Part shown: piece by piece, positions 26,699 to 35,367 of the stretch
Numbering within the stretch: the stretch's first letter is position 1
How the letters are laid out: each line of letters starts with the position of its first letter
Source: Hyphomicrobiales bacterium
Lineage (GTDB): Bacteria > Pseudomonadota > Alphaproteobacteria > Rhizobiales > Rhizobiaceae
Length of the DNA stretch: 64,000 nt
Reading direction: 5' to 3'
NCBI GenBank assembly: GCA_900474095.1
Contig: UCOA01000025.1
Location: 111,875 to 175,874 of the forward strand
Made by a program: the position numbers and the translations under genes
The notes under the pieces: generated by a model
What the model saw: only the letters and a program-made list of their open reading frames with translations
Database searches by the model: none
Told to the model about the DNA's origin: nothing

Positions 26699-27056
26699 AC
26701 CTGCACCCCGCCTGGCCGGTTCGCCGGGATTGCCGAAGTCGCCGGAAGGCGATCCGGTCTTTGCCGAGCCGTGGCAGGCCGAGGCGTTCGCCATGACCGT
26801 GCGCCTGCATGAGAAGGGCGTGTTTTCCTGGAGCGAATGGGCCGAAGTGCTGTCGCGGGAGCTTTACCGGCCGGGCCGTCGTGCGGATGGCAGCGATTAT
26901 TTCGATTGCTGGGTTGCCGCCCTGTCGTGCCTGGTGACGGAGTTGTCGATTACGTCGGAGTCACAGCTCGACCAACTGACGCGAAGCTGGCAGCGAGCAG
27001 CGGTAGCGACGCCGCACGGCCAGCCGATTCTTCTGGAAAACGATCCGGCCCGCTGA
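26685..27056 (+). CDS. nitrile hydratase accessory protein (P14K/NhlE-like)
   Basis: About 123 residues from a TTG at 26685 that has GGGAG seven bases upstream and overlaps the beta gene by 14 bp; an ATG at 26667 lacks an SD. FAEPWQAEAFAMTVRLHEKGVFSWSEWAEVLS and YFDCWVAALSCLV match the activator/metallochaperone family, which resembles the beta N-terminal half. In cobalt nitrile hydratases it loads the metal by swapping alpha subunits. This completes a functional three-gene set. Confidence 0.88.
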   Translation: MNAHEPAPRLAGSPGLPKSPEGDPVFAEPWQAEAFAMTVRLHEKGVFSWSEWAEVLSRELYRPGRRADGSDYFDCWVAALSCLVTELSITSESQLDQLTRSWQRAAVATPHGQPILLENDPAR

Positions 27057-27304
27057 GGCGAAATTTCTCCCGCTCATGCCAAGGAGCGATAAGGCGAGGG
27101 CATTCATGGCCTTTGGCGAGAGTTTCGCGTGGCATCAAGTCAAGAAGCACTGGAAAAGTTCTTGTTCCGGCGCCAATCAGGCCAGTATCGCGCCCGTCGC
27201 CGGGTCAACGACTACCATCCTTAAATAAAAAGGAAGATATTATCCGCTAATGTAGGGTGAACTATTGTAACGCGGCCTAAGAAACCACTCTGAGGGAACG
27301 AGTC

Positions 27305-28906
27305 CTGACACAAGTTGTACCCTTAGCGAAGCTGAAAGATGCACTTCGCCACAGCCGGTTCGAACCCGCGTTTCAGCCGCTTGTGGATCTGTCGAACGGG
27401 TCAGTCGTCGGTTTTGAGGTTCTGGCGCGATGGATCGACCCCGCTTTGCCAGCTATTGGTCCTGTCCATTTCATTCCGGCTGCTGAACGCTACGGCTTGA
27501 TCGGACCGTTGACGCGGCAAATTATCAGGAAAGGATGTACTGAGGCGCTTCAATTTCCTGGCGAACCGATCCTTGCATTCAATCTCTCGCCGATTCAATT
27601 TCGCGATCCGGATCTTTTCGATTTCGTCATTTCGGTTATCGAACCGACCGGATTTCCCTTGCGGCGCATCCACATCGAAATGACCGAAAGTGTCTTGATC
27701 GGCGACGACGGGGTCGCTCTGACGACCGTCCAGCGATTCAAATCTGTGGGGATAGGCGTCGCACTGGACGATTTTGGAACGGGGTTTGCCAGTCTAACCA
27801 GGCTCCACGCGTTTCCATTCGAGACGCTGAAGATCGATGCAAGTTTCGTCCAGACGATGGAAAACGACCCAGGTAGCCGCAAGATTGTGGCCTCGGTCAT
27901 CGGGCTCGGCCAGAGCCTCGGGATGACGATTGTTGCAGAGGGTGTAGAAACCGAGCAACAAGCCACCATCCTCCGGCGCCTTGGATGTGACATCGCCCAA
28001 GGCTGGCTGTTTGGCAAACCAGCGGCCGCGTTGGAAATCGTGAGATCGCTTCCGTCCCCCACCGGAGGCATACAGAGAAAATCGACGCGCGTTTCGCCCT
28101 TGCAGCGATTCCATCAGTTGGAGGCGCTGTATAAAGACGCGCCTATCGCGCTTGGGTTCGCTGACCTCGATCTCAGCTACGTCAGCGTCAACGACCGGCT
28201 GGCGCAAATTCTTGGTCGGCCGCCAGCCGACATCGTTGGCCATTCTGTGACGGAGAAATTGCCCGCGCGTCATAAGGCGGCAATGACACGCCTGCTTCAG
28301 CACATCATAGACGGACGGTCAATCAAGTCCCGTGAATTTAGCGATGGGGCAATGGCGCGCTCCTACCTCATCTCGTGCCAATGCGTTTGCGATGACGTGG
28401 GTGAGGCGATTGGATTGTCGATCGCTGCAATCGACATTACGCAACGCAAAGCCGCACAGGTCGCACTGAAGGCAGACGAGGAGCATTTCCGTCGTTCCGT
28501 GGAGCTTAGTCCGAATGTCGCTTGGGCGGCGAAGCCATCGGGTGAAGTGGACTACATGAGCCCCGCGCTCGGAGTTGGCGAAGCAAGCGCGATGGCCGAT
28601 AGGATTGCTGACTGGTACGCGCGGATGCATGAACAGGACAGGGCGAGGGTAAGGCAGGAGTGGCTCGCGTGGCTCCCGTCTCAACAGCCGTTTTCAACCG
28701 AGTTCCGTATCAAATGGAACGACGGCGAATGGCGGTGGGTGCTGAGCCGGGCAAAGCCCTTCTTCAATTCGAGGGGCCAATTGGAACGCTGGTATGGTGT
28801 CATTAGCGATATCAGCGACCAAAAGATTCTGGCGGCGACAGTCGATCGAATGGCAGGCCTAACTCAGGAAAATGTGCAAGCAGAGATCTTGAAGTTGTTT
28901 CGCTGA
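27305..28906 (+). CDS. EAL-domain cyclic-di-GMP phosphodiesterase with two PAS domains
   Basis: An N-terminal EAL domain (about 230 residues) with EVLARW, LAFNLSP, HIEMTES, DDFGTGFASL, LKIDASFV, VAEGVET and the Gln in GCDIAQGWLFGKP: all metal and catalytic positions are present, so it is probably active against c-di-GMP. A PAS domain (about 275-380) and a PAS_3 domain (about 390-515) follow, the reverse of the usual sensor-then-EAL order. The first in-frame ATG/GTG/TTG is a GTG at 27383, which would remove the conserved FEPAFQPLV strand. The CTG at 27305, with GAGGGA upstream, keeps it. An in-frame stop lies at 27278. Start uncertain. Confidence 0.8.
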   Translation: MTQVVPLAKLKDALRHSRFEPAFQPLVDLSNGSVVGFEVLARWIDPALPAIGPVHFIPAAERYGLIGPLTRQIIRKGCTEALQFPGEPILAFNLSPIQFRDPDLFDFVISVIEPTGFPLRRIHIEMTESVLIGDDGVALTTVQRFKSVGIGVALDDFGTGFASLTRLHAFPFETLKIDASFVQTMENDPGSRKIVASVIGLGQSLGMTIVAEGVETEQQATILRRLGCDIAQGWLFGKPAAALEIVRSLPSPTGGIQRKSTRVSPLQRFHQLEALYKDAPIALGFADLDLSYVSVNDRLAQILGRPPADIVGHSVTEKLPARHKAAMTRLLQHIIDGRSIKSREFSDGAMARSYLISCQCVCDDVGEAIGLSIAAIDITQRKAAQVALKADEEHFRRSVELSPNVAWAAKPSGEVDYMSPALGVGEASAMADRIADWYARMHEQDRARVRQEWLAWLPSQQPFSTEFRIKWNDGEWRWVLSRAKPFFNSRGQLERWYGVISDISDQKILAATVDRMAGLTQENVQAEILKLFR

Positions 28907-28948
28907 AGGAACACAGCACTCTGGGAACACGGCATTGTGTTCGAGCGA

Positions 28949-29743
28949 TTAGCTCTCGAACTGTCGGTAGCATTCCTCGGCGATTGCTTGCAGTTTTGCG
29001 CGGGTGACTTCACCGGTGACCGCATAGCCGATGTCGCCGTCGATCCAGTAGAAGGTCTCAACAGACCCGGCTGATTCGAAACGGAAGCTGGTTTCGCCGT
29101 TTTCCGGGTTCTTGCCCAAAAGAACCGTAAGCCGCTGCCCGCTGGCGTCCTGATACATCAGCATCGCGCCGGCCATGCCATTGACGGGCACAAGCCTGCC
29201 GCCGACAAGCGAGAAACCCTGGGCGCGGAGATCCGGCGCGACGAGCTTGTAGTCGAGGCGTTTGCCGAGCCATGTGATCAGATGCGTCTCGTCGTCGGCG
29301 CCAACCTCCACCGGATGACGTTTTTCGCTGGCATAGACGAGAAACGCCGTTCTCGACTGGCCCGGCAGGCTTTCGAGTGCTGAGGCGGTTTCGAGCGCAG
29401 TCGGCACACTATAAGACCTGTCAGTATAGACACCTGCAACAGCACCGGAGAGGAAAAGCAGCAGCGATGCGGCAAGCAGGCCAACTCTGCGCCAGTAGGG
29501 CGTCTGCATCCCGGCTTGCGCCTTGGAATTCAGGAGGGCGCGGTCGTTTTCGCCGGAACGGGCATAGCCGGAAAATGCGGCTTTCAGATCCTTGGCCTGT
29601 GCCTGCCATTGCTGAACTTCGGCGGTTTCCTGCGGATGGTCTTGCAGCCAGCGTTCCACTTCACGACGGCGGTCATCGTCGAGAAGTCCGTCGACATAGG
29701 CATGCAGGTCGGCTTCGGTGACCGGGGTGTGTTCGTTTGTCAT
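28949..29743 (-). CDS. membrane anti-sigma factor for the adjacent ECF sigma
   Basis: 264 residues. The N-terminal cytoplasmic part (TEADLHAYVDGLLDDDRRREVERWLQDHP) is the anti-sigma signature seen in ChrR/RsiW-like transmembrane regulators. One membrane helix lies at about 85-106, followed by a periplasmic domain of ~155 residues (LVGGRLVPVNGMAGAMLMYQD). It overlaps the sigma gene by 4 bp, the usual arrangement. The zinc-binding HxxxCxxC is absent. It probably holds the sigma factor inactive until an envelope signal; the signal is unknown. Confidence 0.88.
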   Translation of the reverse strand: MTNEHTPVTEADLHAYVDGLLDDDRRREVERWLQDHPQETAEVQQWQAQAKDLKAAFSGYARSGENDRALLNSKAQAGMQTPYWRRVGLLAASLLLFLSGAVAGVYTDRSYSVPTALETASALESLPGQSRTAFLVYASEKRHPVEVGADDETHLITWLGKRLDYKLVAPDLRAQGFSLVGGRLVPVNGMAGAMLMYQDASGQRLTVLLGKNPENGETSFRFESAGSVETFYWIDGDIGYAVTGEVTRAKLQAIAEECYRQFES

Positions 29744-30294
29744 TTCGGTCTCCGCAGCGTAACGATGTTGTCCTCAGCAAGTTGCGCGGCCATCTGCCGG
29801 CGTGCCCGCGACAGCCGCGACATGACGGTGCCGATCGGGATAGACAGCAGATCGGCGACGTCCTGGTAGGCATATCCCTCCACGACCACCAGCATCAGGA
29901 CGGCGCGAAAGTCCGGTGTCAGTGCGTTCAGCGCCTGCTGCAACCGCGTCTTTTCCAGTGGATCGCCCGACATATCCTCCGCCGTCAAACCCAGCGTCTC
30001 GTCGAGTTCGACAGTTGGATGCTGATTGAAGCGGCGGTGGCGGTCGCGGTAGAGATTAGTCATGATCGTAAAAGCCCAGGCCCGCAGGTTAATGCCACGC
30101 CACTGGCTGCGACGGACGAGAACCTTTTCGACGCAATCCTGCAAGAGGTCTTCGCCGTCGCTGTCGGACTTGGCAAGGCTGCGGGAATAGCGGCGCAGCG
30201 ACGGCACCAACGACAGGACCTGGTTCTCAAAGGTCTCCGCGGAAGGGGGGCTTGCCCCCTTCGCGCGAGAACCCTCATCAGGGGCGTGCGGCAT
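29740..30294 (-). CDS. ECF-type RNA polymerase sigma factor
   Basis: 184 residues. Region 2 is LVPSLRRYSRSLAKSDSDGEDLLQDCVEKVL with AWAFTIMTNLYRDRHRR. Region 4 is LTPDFRAVLMLVVVEGYAYQDVADLLSIPIGTVMSRLSRARRQM, a clear helix-turn-helix. It overlaps the anti-sigma gene (4 bp) and the upstream secreted-repeat gene (17 bp), so the three form one operon. Members of this sigma group in rhizobia often respond to envelope or oxidative stress. Confidence 0.94.
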   Translation of the reverse strand: MPHAPDEGSRAKGASPPSAETFENQVLSLVPSLRRYSRSLAKSDSDGEDLLQDCVEKVLVRRSQWRGINLRAWAFTIMTNLYRDRHRRFNQHPTVELDETLGLTAEDMSGDPLEKTRLQQALNALTPDFRAVLMLVVVEGYAYQDVADLLSIPIGTVMSRLSRARRQMAAQLAEDNIVTLRRPK

Positions 30295-30652
30295 CCCAGA
30301 CCTTTCCTACGCCGTCACCGGTGGCGTCGCCCTTTTTCGCGTCCTTGATCCAGAAGTAGAGCGGCATGCCCTTGAGCGCCCATTGCTTCTTGCCATCCTT
30401 GCGTTCGACCAGCGTGTAGTCGCCTTCGGCCGCTGCAGATGCATCAGCCAGATAGGGTGGCCAGTTGGTGGCGCATTTATCATAGCAATAGGATTCGCCC
30501 TTTTCATCCTTCTTGTAGGTGTAGAGCGTCATGCCGTTTTCGGCGGCGATCACCTTGCCCTTGTCGGTTTCGACAGTCTGGACCGGGGGAGCGGCAAAGG
30601 CGGAGGTGGCGGCCACGATGGAAAAGGCCATGACGAGCGGCAGAAATCTCAT
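30278..30652 (-). CDS. secreted-repeat (COG4315, lipoprotein_15) periplasmic protein
   Basis: 124 residues with a signal peptide of about 20 residues (MRFLPLVMAFSIVAATSAFA then APPVQT). Two repeats of the family follow: ENGMTLYTYKKDEKGESYCYDKCATNWPPY and KGMPLYFWIKDAKKGDATGDGVGKVWDAARP. The two Cys of the first repeat probably form a disulfide. COG4315 proteins have no known function. Being first in an operon with an ECF sigma/anti-sigma pair suggests it is a target or part of the signal pathway. Confidence 0.88.
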   Translation of the reverse strand: MRFLPLVMAFSIVAATSAFAAPPVQTVETDKGKVIAAENGMTLYTYKKDEKGESYCYDKCATNWPPYLADASAAAEGDYTLVERKDGKKQWALKGMPLYFWIKDAKKGDATGDGVGKVWDAARP

Positions 30653-30755
30653 TGGATGTGTCCTCTCTGAAATCGTTCCGAACGAACCGCCTTTTCAGCC
30701 GGTCCGAATGTGAGACACATCCGGGCCGCTTCTTATTCCCGCCTCTCGGAAAAAC

Positions 30756-31856
30756 TCATCGCGGCGGGGTGGCCTTTGAAGCGACGAAACGTGCGAGCGA
30801 CGGGCCGATGGCCATGACGAGCAGCAGCCGCGCCGTCTGCAGCGCCATGACGAAGGGTATGTCCACCGCGCTGGAAGCGGCGATAATGGCGATCGAATCC
30901 ATGCCGCCGGGGCTGGTGGCGAGATAGGCGGTCAAGGGATCGATACCCACCGTCTCTACCAGGGTGAAGGCGAGCAGTCCGGAAAAGCTCATCAGCACCA
31001 GGATGGACAGGATTGTCGGCAGCAGCGCGCGGCGGGCGTGAGCGAGGATCGGACGGGTAAAGCCAAGGCCGATATTCCAGCCGAGCATGGCATAGCTGAT
31101 CGCAAGCAGCCATTCGGGAATTTCGATCGTGAGCGTGCCGGTGACGCTGAGCACTGAGCCGAGCAGGAACGGCAGGAGGAAGACGCCGGCCGGCACGCGC
31201 AGCCACTTGCCGAGAAAGCCGCCGACAACGGCAACGGCAAGCGTTTCGAGGAATGGGATGAGATGGATCGGCCCGAACCAGATGATTTCCGGTCCCGCTG
31301 CGTCGACCTCCGCCCAATAGCGCGCAACCAGCGAGGCGGCGGCGGCAACGAAGACGACGCGCAGATATTGCATGAAGGCAACGAGCCGGATGTCGGCGCC
31401 ATAGGCGTCGGCCATGACCAGCATCGATGTCGCCGCACCCGCCGACGAACCCCAGATCGCCGTCGTGCCAGGCAAAATATTGAGCCGGCTCATGACGAAG
31501 CCGCTCAGCGTGCTCATGGCGATGACCGACGCGACGATGGCGAGGAACAGCGGCCAGTTGCCGAAGAAGGTGACCAAAATGCCGGGTCTCATCGTCTCGG
31601 CAATCATCGTGCCGATCAGCGCCTGGGCGCAAAGAAGTGCCGGGCGCGGCAGGCGGATGGTGCCGCCGTTCATGCCGACGATGGCGCCCGCCGCCATCGG
31701 TCCCATCAGGAGGGCCGCGGGAATGCCGGCGAGTTCGAGGCCACCGGCAAGAACGCCTGAGAGGAAGAGCAGCAGGCTCCACTGCGATGTGGCATTCCAG
31801 CGGCTGATACCGGAGGTGACGGGCACGGACGGGGCTTCGGCAGGATCAGGTCTCAC
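30756..31856 (-). CDS. AbrB-family (PF05145) membrane protein
   Basis: About 366 residues, at least ten hydrophobic segments. The repeated family motifs LELAGIPAALLMGPMAAGAIVGM and SSAGAATSMLVMADAYGADIRLVAFMQYLRV are clear, the second repeat ending SPGGMDSIAIIAASSAVDIPFVMALQTARLL. Family members are poorly characterised inner-membrane transporters once named ammonia-monooxygenase-associated. The start is uncertain: the GTG at 31856 (VRPDPAEAP) seems best; an ATG at 31922 has no SD. It is divergent from the RecD-like helicase gene. Confidence 0.85.
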   Translation of the reverse strand: MRPDPAEAPSVPVTSGISRWNATSQWSLLLFLSGVLAGGLELAGIPAALLMGPMAAGAIVGMNGGTIRLPRPALLCAQALIGTMIAETMRPGILVTFFGNWPLFLAIVASVIAMSTLSGFVMSRLNILPGTTAIWGSSAGAATSMLVMADAYGADIRLVAFMQYLRVVFVAAAASLVARYWAEVDAAGPEIIWFGPIHLIPFLETLAVAVVGGFLGKWLRVPAGVFLLPFLLGSVLSVTGTLTIEIPEWLLAISYAMLGWNIGLGFTRPILAHARRALLPTILSILVLMSFSGLLAFTLVETVGIDPLTAYLATSPGGMDSIAIIAASSAVDIPFVMALQTARLLLVMAIGPSLARFVASKATPPR

Positions 31857-32076
31857 ATCGGCACTTTCGGAACTCGAAAAAAGGCAGCGTTTGGGAGGCG
31901 GAGCGCAGCGGGTTATTATCATGGGCGGTATCCGTGCGATATGCGCGGCGTGTGGCAGTTTCTTGGGGTGTCCGGCCAACGGTGCGCGTTTTTTGGACGC
32001 GCGGGCCGGGGATATTCCCGGGGCCTCAGATGCAAGCCGGGCGACAGGCCCGCACGAATCGGGCAATAGAACAAAC

Positions 32077-33207
32077 ATGGAATTCGCACCGCAACAGGAT
32101 GAGGCCCTCAAAGCCGTTTCGCGCTGGCTGAAGGATGGACGCTCGCCGCTCTTTCGGTTGTTCGGCTATGCCGGGACGGGCAAGACGACGCTTGCGCGTC
32201 ATTTTGCCGAACACGTGGATGGCGATGTGCTGTTTGCCGCCTTCACCGGTAAGGCCGCTCAGGTTCTGCGCTCGAAAGGGGCGACAAACGCCCGGACGAT
32301 CCATTCGCTGATCTACCGGCCGCGCGGCGAGGAGGAGGTTTCTGACGAGGAAACCGGCAAGACCTCGATCGCACCGATGTTTGCCATCAACCGGCAGTCC
32401 CCTGTCGCCAAGGCGGCATTGATCATCGTCGACGAGTGCTCGATGGTCGACGAGGCGCTCGGCAAGGATCTGATGAGTTTTGGCACGCCGATCCTCGTGC
32501 TTGGCGACCCCGGCCAGCTTCCGCCCGTATCCGGTGGCGGCTACTTCACCAATGAGGAGCCGGATTACCTGCTGACGGACATTCACCGCCAGGCGCGCGA
32601 CAATCCGATCATCCAGCTTGCCATGCATGTGCGCGAAGGCAAGGAGATCATGCATGGCGACTACGGCACGACGGCCAGAGTGATTTCGAAGAACGAGGTG
32701 ACGCAGAGTCTTGTACTCGATGCCGACCAGGTGCTGGTCGGCACCAACAAGACGCGGCGGCGCTACAATATGCGCCTGCGCGAGCTAAAGGGGTTTTCGA
32801 CCGACTATCCGCAATCCGGCGACAAGCTCGTCTGCCTGCGCAACGACCCGGCAAAGGGTCTGCTCAATGGCTCGCTCTGGCAGGTAATGACCTCGTCCAA
32901 GGAAACGGTGAAGCCCGGCATCAACCTGATGATCCGACCGGAAGACGACGACATGGATCGCGGCGCCGCCAAGATCAAACTTTTGAAAACCGCGTTCGAG
33001 GATGTCGAGGGCGAAATTCCGTGGTCGACGCGCAAGCGCTACGACGAGTTCGACTACGGCTATGCTCTGACGGTGCACAAGGCGCAGGGCTCGCAGTGGA
33101 ACGACGTCGTGCTGTTCGACGAGAGCTGGGCTTTTCGCGATACGCGCGAACGCTGGCTCTATACGGCGATCACGCGCGCGGCCGAGACGCTGACGATCGT
33201 GCGCTGA
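32077..33207 (+). CDS. RecD/Dda-like SF1B DNA helicase
   Basis: 376 residues. Motif I is LFGYAGTGKTTLARHF, motif II VDECSMVD, motif III GDPGQLPPVSG, motif IV-like DIHRQARDNPII, and the C-terminal part has YGYALTVHKAQGSQWNDVVLF and TAITRAAETL. This is the ATP-dependent 5'-3' exonuclease/helicase pattern of small RecD-like proteins without RecBC. The frame runs further upstream, but the ATG at 32077 starts at the family N-terminus (MEFAPQQDEALKAVSRWL). It stands alone. Confidence 0.93.
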   Translation: MEFAPQQDEALKAVSRWLKDGRSPLFRLFGYAGTGKTTLARHFAEHVDGDVLFAAFTGKAAQVLRSKGATNARTIHSLIYRPRGEEEVSDEETGKTSIAPMFAINRQSPVAKAALIIVDECSMVDEALGKDLMSFGTPILVLGDPGQLPPVSGGGYFTNEEPDYLLTDIHRQARDNPIIQLAMHVREGKEIMHGDYGTTARVISKNEVTQSLVLDADQVLVGTNKTRRRYNMRLRELKGFSTDYPQSGDKLVCLRNDPAKGLLNGSLWQVMTSSKETVKPGINLMIRPEDDDMDRGAAKIKLLKTAFEDVEGEIPWSTRKRYDEFDYGYALTVHKAQGSQWNDVVLFDESWAFRDTRERWLYTAITRAAETLTIVR

Positions 33208-33211
33208 CGGC

Positions 33212-33895
33212 TCAGTCGGCGGAAACCAGCCCCATCAGCACTGCCTTGGCGACCGCCTGAAAGCGGTGGTTGACGTTGAATTTGCGGATGATGTCGGATT
33301 CGAGCGTCAGCACAGCCGTCAGGTCCATGTCCATCAGGGCGGCGACGCGGGTTGCCGGATACCCCTCGGCCATGAAGGCAAGGCACTTCGCTTCGATCGG
33401 GGACAGATGGATCGGTGTCACGGTGGAATGTTCGCCGGCATCGCCATCCGCTGCCGATTCCAGGAGTTCGCTGACCCGTTGCATCTGCCGCCGCAGGATC
33501 GATTGCTGCGCTGCCAGTTCCCGCTTGCGGGCATGCAGCGCATTCTCGAATATCTGCGCGGCGTCATCCTGGCTTCCGCAAGCTGTCAACGCCCGCATGA
33601 GGTCCTGAATTTCGGCGATCGGCATGTCGATTTCGCGGCAGGCGTTGATGATGGTCATGCGCCGGATGTCCTCAAGGCCATAGACCCGCATCGGCCCCAT
33701 TCTGTCGGCCGTCAGCAGCCCCTTCTCCTCGTAGAAATGCAGCGTTCGGTGCGTAACGCCGAAGGCGTCCGCCATGTCGGCGATGGCGACGTGGCTGTCG
33801 GGAATGGCTCCCGGCAAAGGCAGACGCGGCAGAAAACCGCTAGCCGTTCGGCTGCCCGGTGCAGAATGCTTAGTTTTCGACTGCTCTAGCATCAT
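33212..33895 (-). CDS. regulator with MerR N-terminal and LuxR-type C-terminal HTH domains
   Basis: About 227 residues from an ATG at 33895 (GAGGGG upstream). Residues ~35-100 are a MerR winged helix (MADAFGVTHRTLHFYEEKGLL, MRVYGLEDIRRM) with a coiled dimerisation helix after it. Residues ~165-225 form a LuxR/GerE-type helix-turn-helix (LSPIEAKCLAFMAEGYPATRVAALM then SDIIRKFNVNHRFQAVAKA). Two different DNA-binding domains in one small protein is unusual. No metal-binding Cys cluster is present. It ends 5 bp from the convergent helicase gene. Between 33896 and 34233 I see no gene. Confidence 0.85.
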   Translation of the reverse strand: MMLEQSKTKHSAPGSRTASGFLPRLPLPGAIPDSHVAIADMADAFGVTHRTLHFYEEKGLLTADRMGPMRVYGLEDIRRMTIINACREIDMPIAEIQDLMRALTACGSQDDAAQIFENALHARKRELAAQQSILRRQMQRVSELLESAADGDAGEHSTVTPIHLSPIEAKCLAFMAEGYPATRVAALMDMDLTAVLTLESDIIRKFNVNHRFQAVAKAVLMGLVSAD

Positions 33896-34233
33896 ATGGA
33901 CTGCCCCTCGCTGGTCAGCGCGGGAAAAAATCCTGGAGATCGCACCTACGTTACGCATCTAAACGATGCCACAGTTGCCTTCCCCTGTCCCCTCCACGTC
34001 ATGCACACCATCTGCTCAAGGATGGATACTCGCGACCATTGTGCCTGTCTGTTGAGCGACCTGGCTTTTATCCCGCTTGCGTGGCCAGAATACACGCGGC
34101 GCGGGAAAATGGATAGCCCGTAACATGAGGGATTAAATCTGGGGTTTTTGAGCGAAATTCGCGGCGAGCGAATAGAGTATTTGCGGGAAGCGGTCGCCGT
34201 TCGATATCACGTCATGCCTAGTTCGAAAATCGG

Positions 34234-35367
34234 CTAGCGAATGAGCGTCGAGGGCAGGGCGGCCGCGCTAATGACGAAACTCAGCTTCCGACGATGATCG
34301 GCCGACAGCTTTTCCTGACAAGCCTTGGCCTCATGAAAGGACGAGCGCGTCTGCAGATGCCGGTAGGTGTCGGTCAGTACCATGCATTTCATCAGCGGGC
34401 TATCGATGGCAGCACTGCTCGCATAGCGGAAGATGTGGCCGTCGGCAGCCAGGGTCTTTGCCGCAAGGGCGAGGCTTTCAAAGAGAATGTCCGCTTCGCC
34501 GGCCACTCGCGCCTGATCGAGAAAGCCGGTGTGCAGCGTTTCGGAGGTAGCGTCATGGGTGAGCTGAATCCGCAAGCCGTCTGGCGATTTCTGCTGAGCG
34601 ATGGAAATCGTGAACGCCAGAGGGTCGACCGCAGGCGATCGTGCGGTGCCGGGCACTGCGGTGCCGGGCACTGCGGTGCCGGGCACTGCGGTGATTGTGC
34701 GGTAGTGCGAAGCGGCAGTGCGGAACGCATCGGCAAAGCGCGCGGCCCGGCTCGCGCGCGGCGATTGAGACTGAACGGTGATCTTTGGAAGATCGTTGGC
34801 GAATTTGCGCTCCAGGGCTGCAACGTGCAAGCGTGACTGTGCCGGGATATTCACACTCATGGCCGGCGAGGACAAGGGCACGAAAATCAACAGCGGCAGG
34901 GCGGAAAGCAGAGCCAGCGGCGAGGAAAACGGAGCCGGCAGCCAGGAAACCCGGCGGGAGGCAGCCCGGCGCTGCTGGCCCGGCAGGCGTCCGATTTCCA
35001 TTTGCGCTGACGGTGCTACATGCTGGCGCAGATACACAGGCACATAGGTGCCTTTCGGGATGTCGATACGCCACGCCTCGCCGGCGCCTTCCGCGGCATA
35101 ATAGGCGGCGAGCAGTTTCCTCAACTTGCCGGCATGGACACGCACAAGGGGGTCGCTGTCAGCGTTGAAGGCCTGCGGCCGGTCGAAGACGTCTATGCCG
35201 ATGGCATAACCCTTCAACTGGTGGCCATTGCCCTCGATCTCCCTTTCGACGACATACTTCAGGAAGGAGCGCAGTCGCTCGGAGCGCGCGAACTGGGCGC
35301 TCGACAGAACGCTGTCCAGCACTTGGCGGATGGCACGGTCGTTCGGCCGTTCGTGCTCGTCCGTCAA
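34234..35367 (-). CDS. membrane protein with the N-terminal domain found in rhizobial adenylate cyclase/TPR proteins
   Basis: About 377 residues from a TTG at 35367 with GGGGAG six bases upstream; an ATG at 35496 adds a non-conserved leader. Residues ~10-105 (LRSFLKYVVEREIEGNGHQLKGYAIGIDVF, NADSDPLVRVHAGKLRKLLAAYY, IDIPKGTYVPVYL) match a DNA-binding-like domain found at the start of many rhizobial cyclase/TPR proteins. A membrane helix lies near 145-165. No cyclase or TPR domain follows; the C-terminal half is unrecognised and contains a (VPGTA)n repeat. Function unknown; possibly a membrane transcription regulator. Confidence 0.75.
   Translation of the reverse strand: MTDEHERPNDRAIRQVLDSVLSSAQFARSERLRSFLKYVVEREIEGNGHQLKGYAIGIDVFDRPQAFNADSDPLVRVHAGKLRKLLAAYYAAEGAGEAWRIDIPKGTYVPVYLRQHVAPSAQMEIGRLPGQQRRAASRRVSWLPAPFSSPLALLSALPLLIFVPLSSPAMSVNIPAQSRLHVAALERKFANDLPKITVQSQSPRASRAARFADAFRTAASHYRTITAVPGTAVPGTAVPGTARSPAVDPLAFTISIAQQKSPDGLRIQLTHDATSETLHTGFLDQARVAGEADILFESLALAAKTLAADGHIFRYASSAAIDSPLMKCMVLTDTYRHLQTRSSFHEAKACQEKLSADHRRKLSFVISAAALPSTLIR
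34646..34690 (+). repeat. three tandem 15-bp repeats (VPGTA codons)
   Basis: GTGCCGGGCACTGCG is present three times in perfect tandem, preceded by a partial copy (34641-34645). Read on the minus strand it encodes Ala-Val-Pro-Gly-Thr units in the orphan membrane protein. Because the unit is a multiple of three, copy-number change would not break the frame. Confidence 0.92.

Noticed and set aside
31414..32076. Upstream extension of the RecD-like helicase
   Set aside because: It overlaps the AbrB-type gene on the other strand, and the family N-terminus begins at the ATG at 32077.
34157..34173. ATTCGC-GGCGA-GCGAAT dyad upstream of the MerR-LuxR gene
   Set aside because: It lies ~260 bp from the start codon; a short 6-bp dyad in GC-rich DNA is not strong evidence of an operator.
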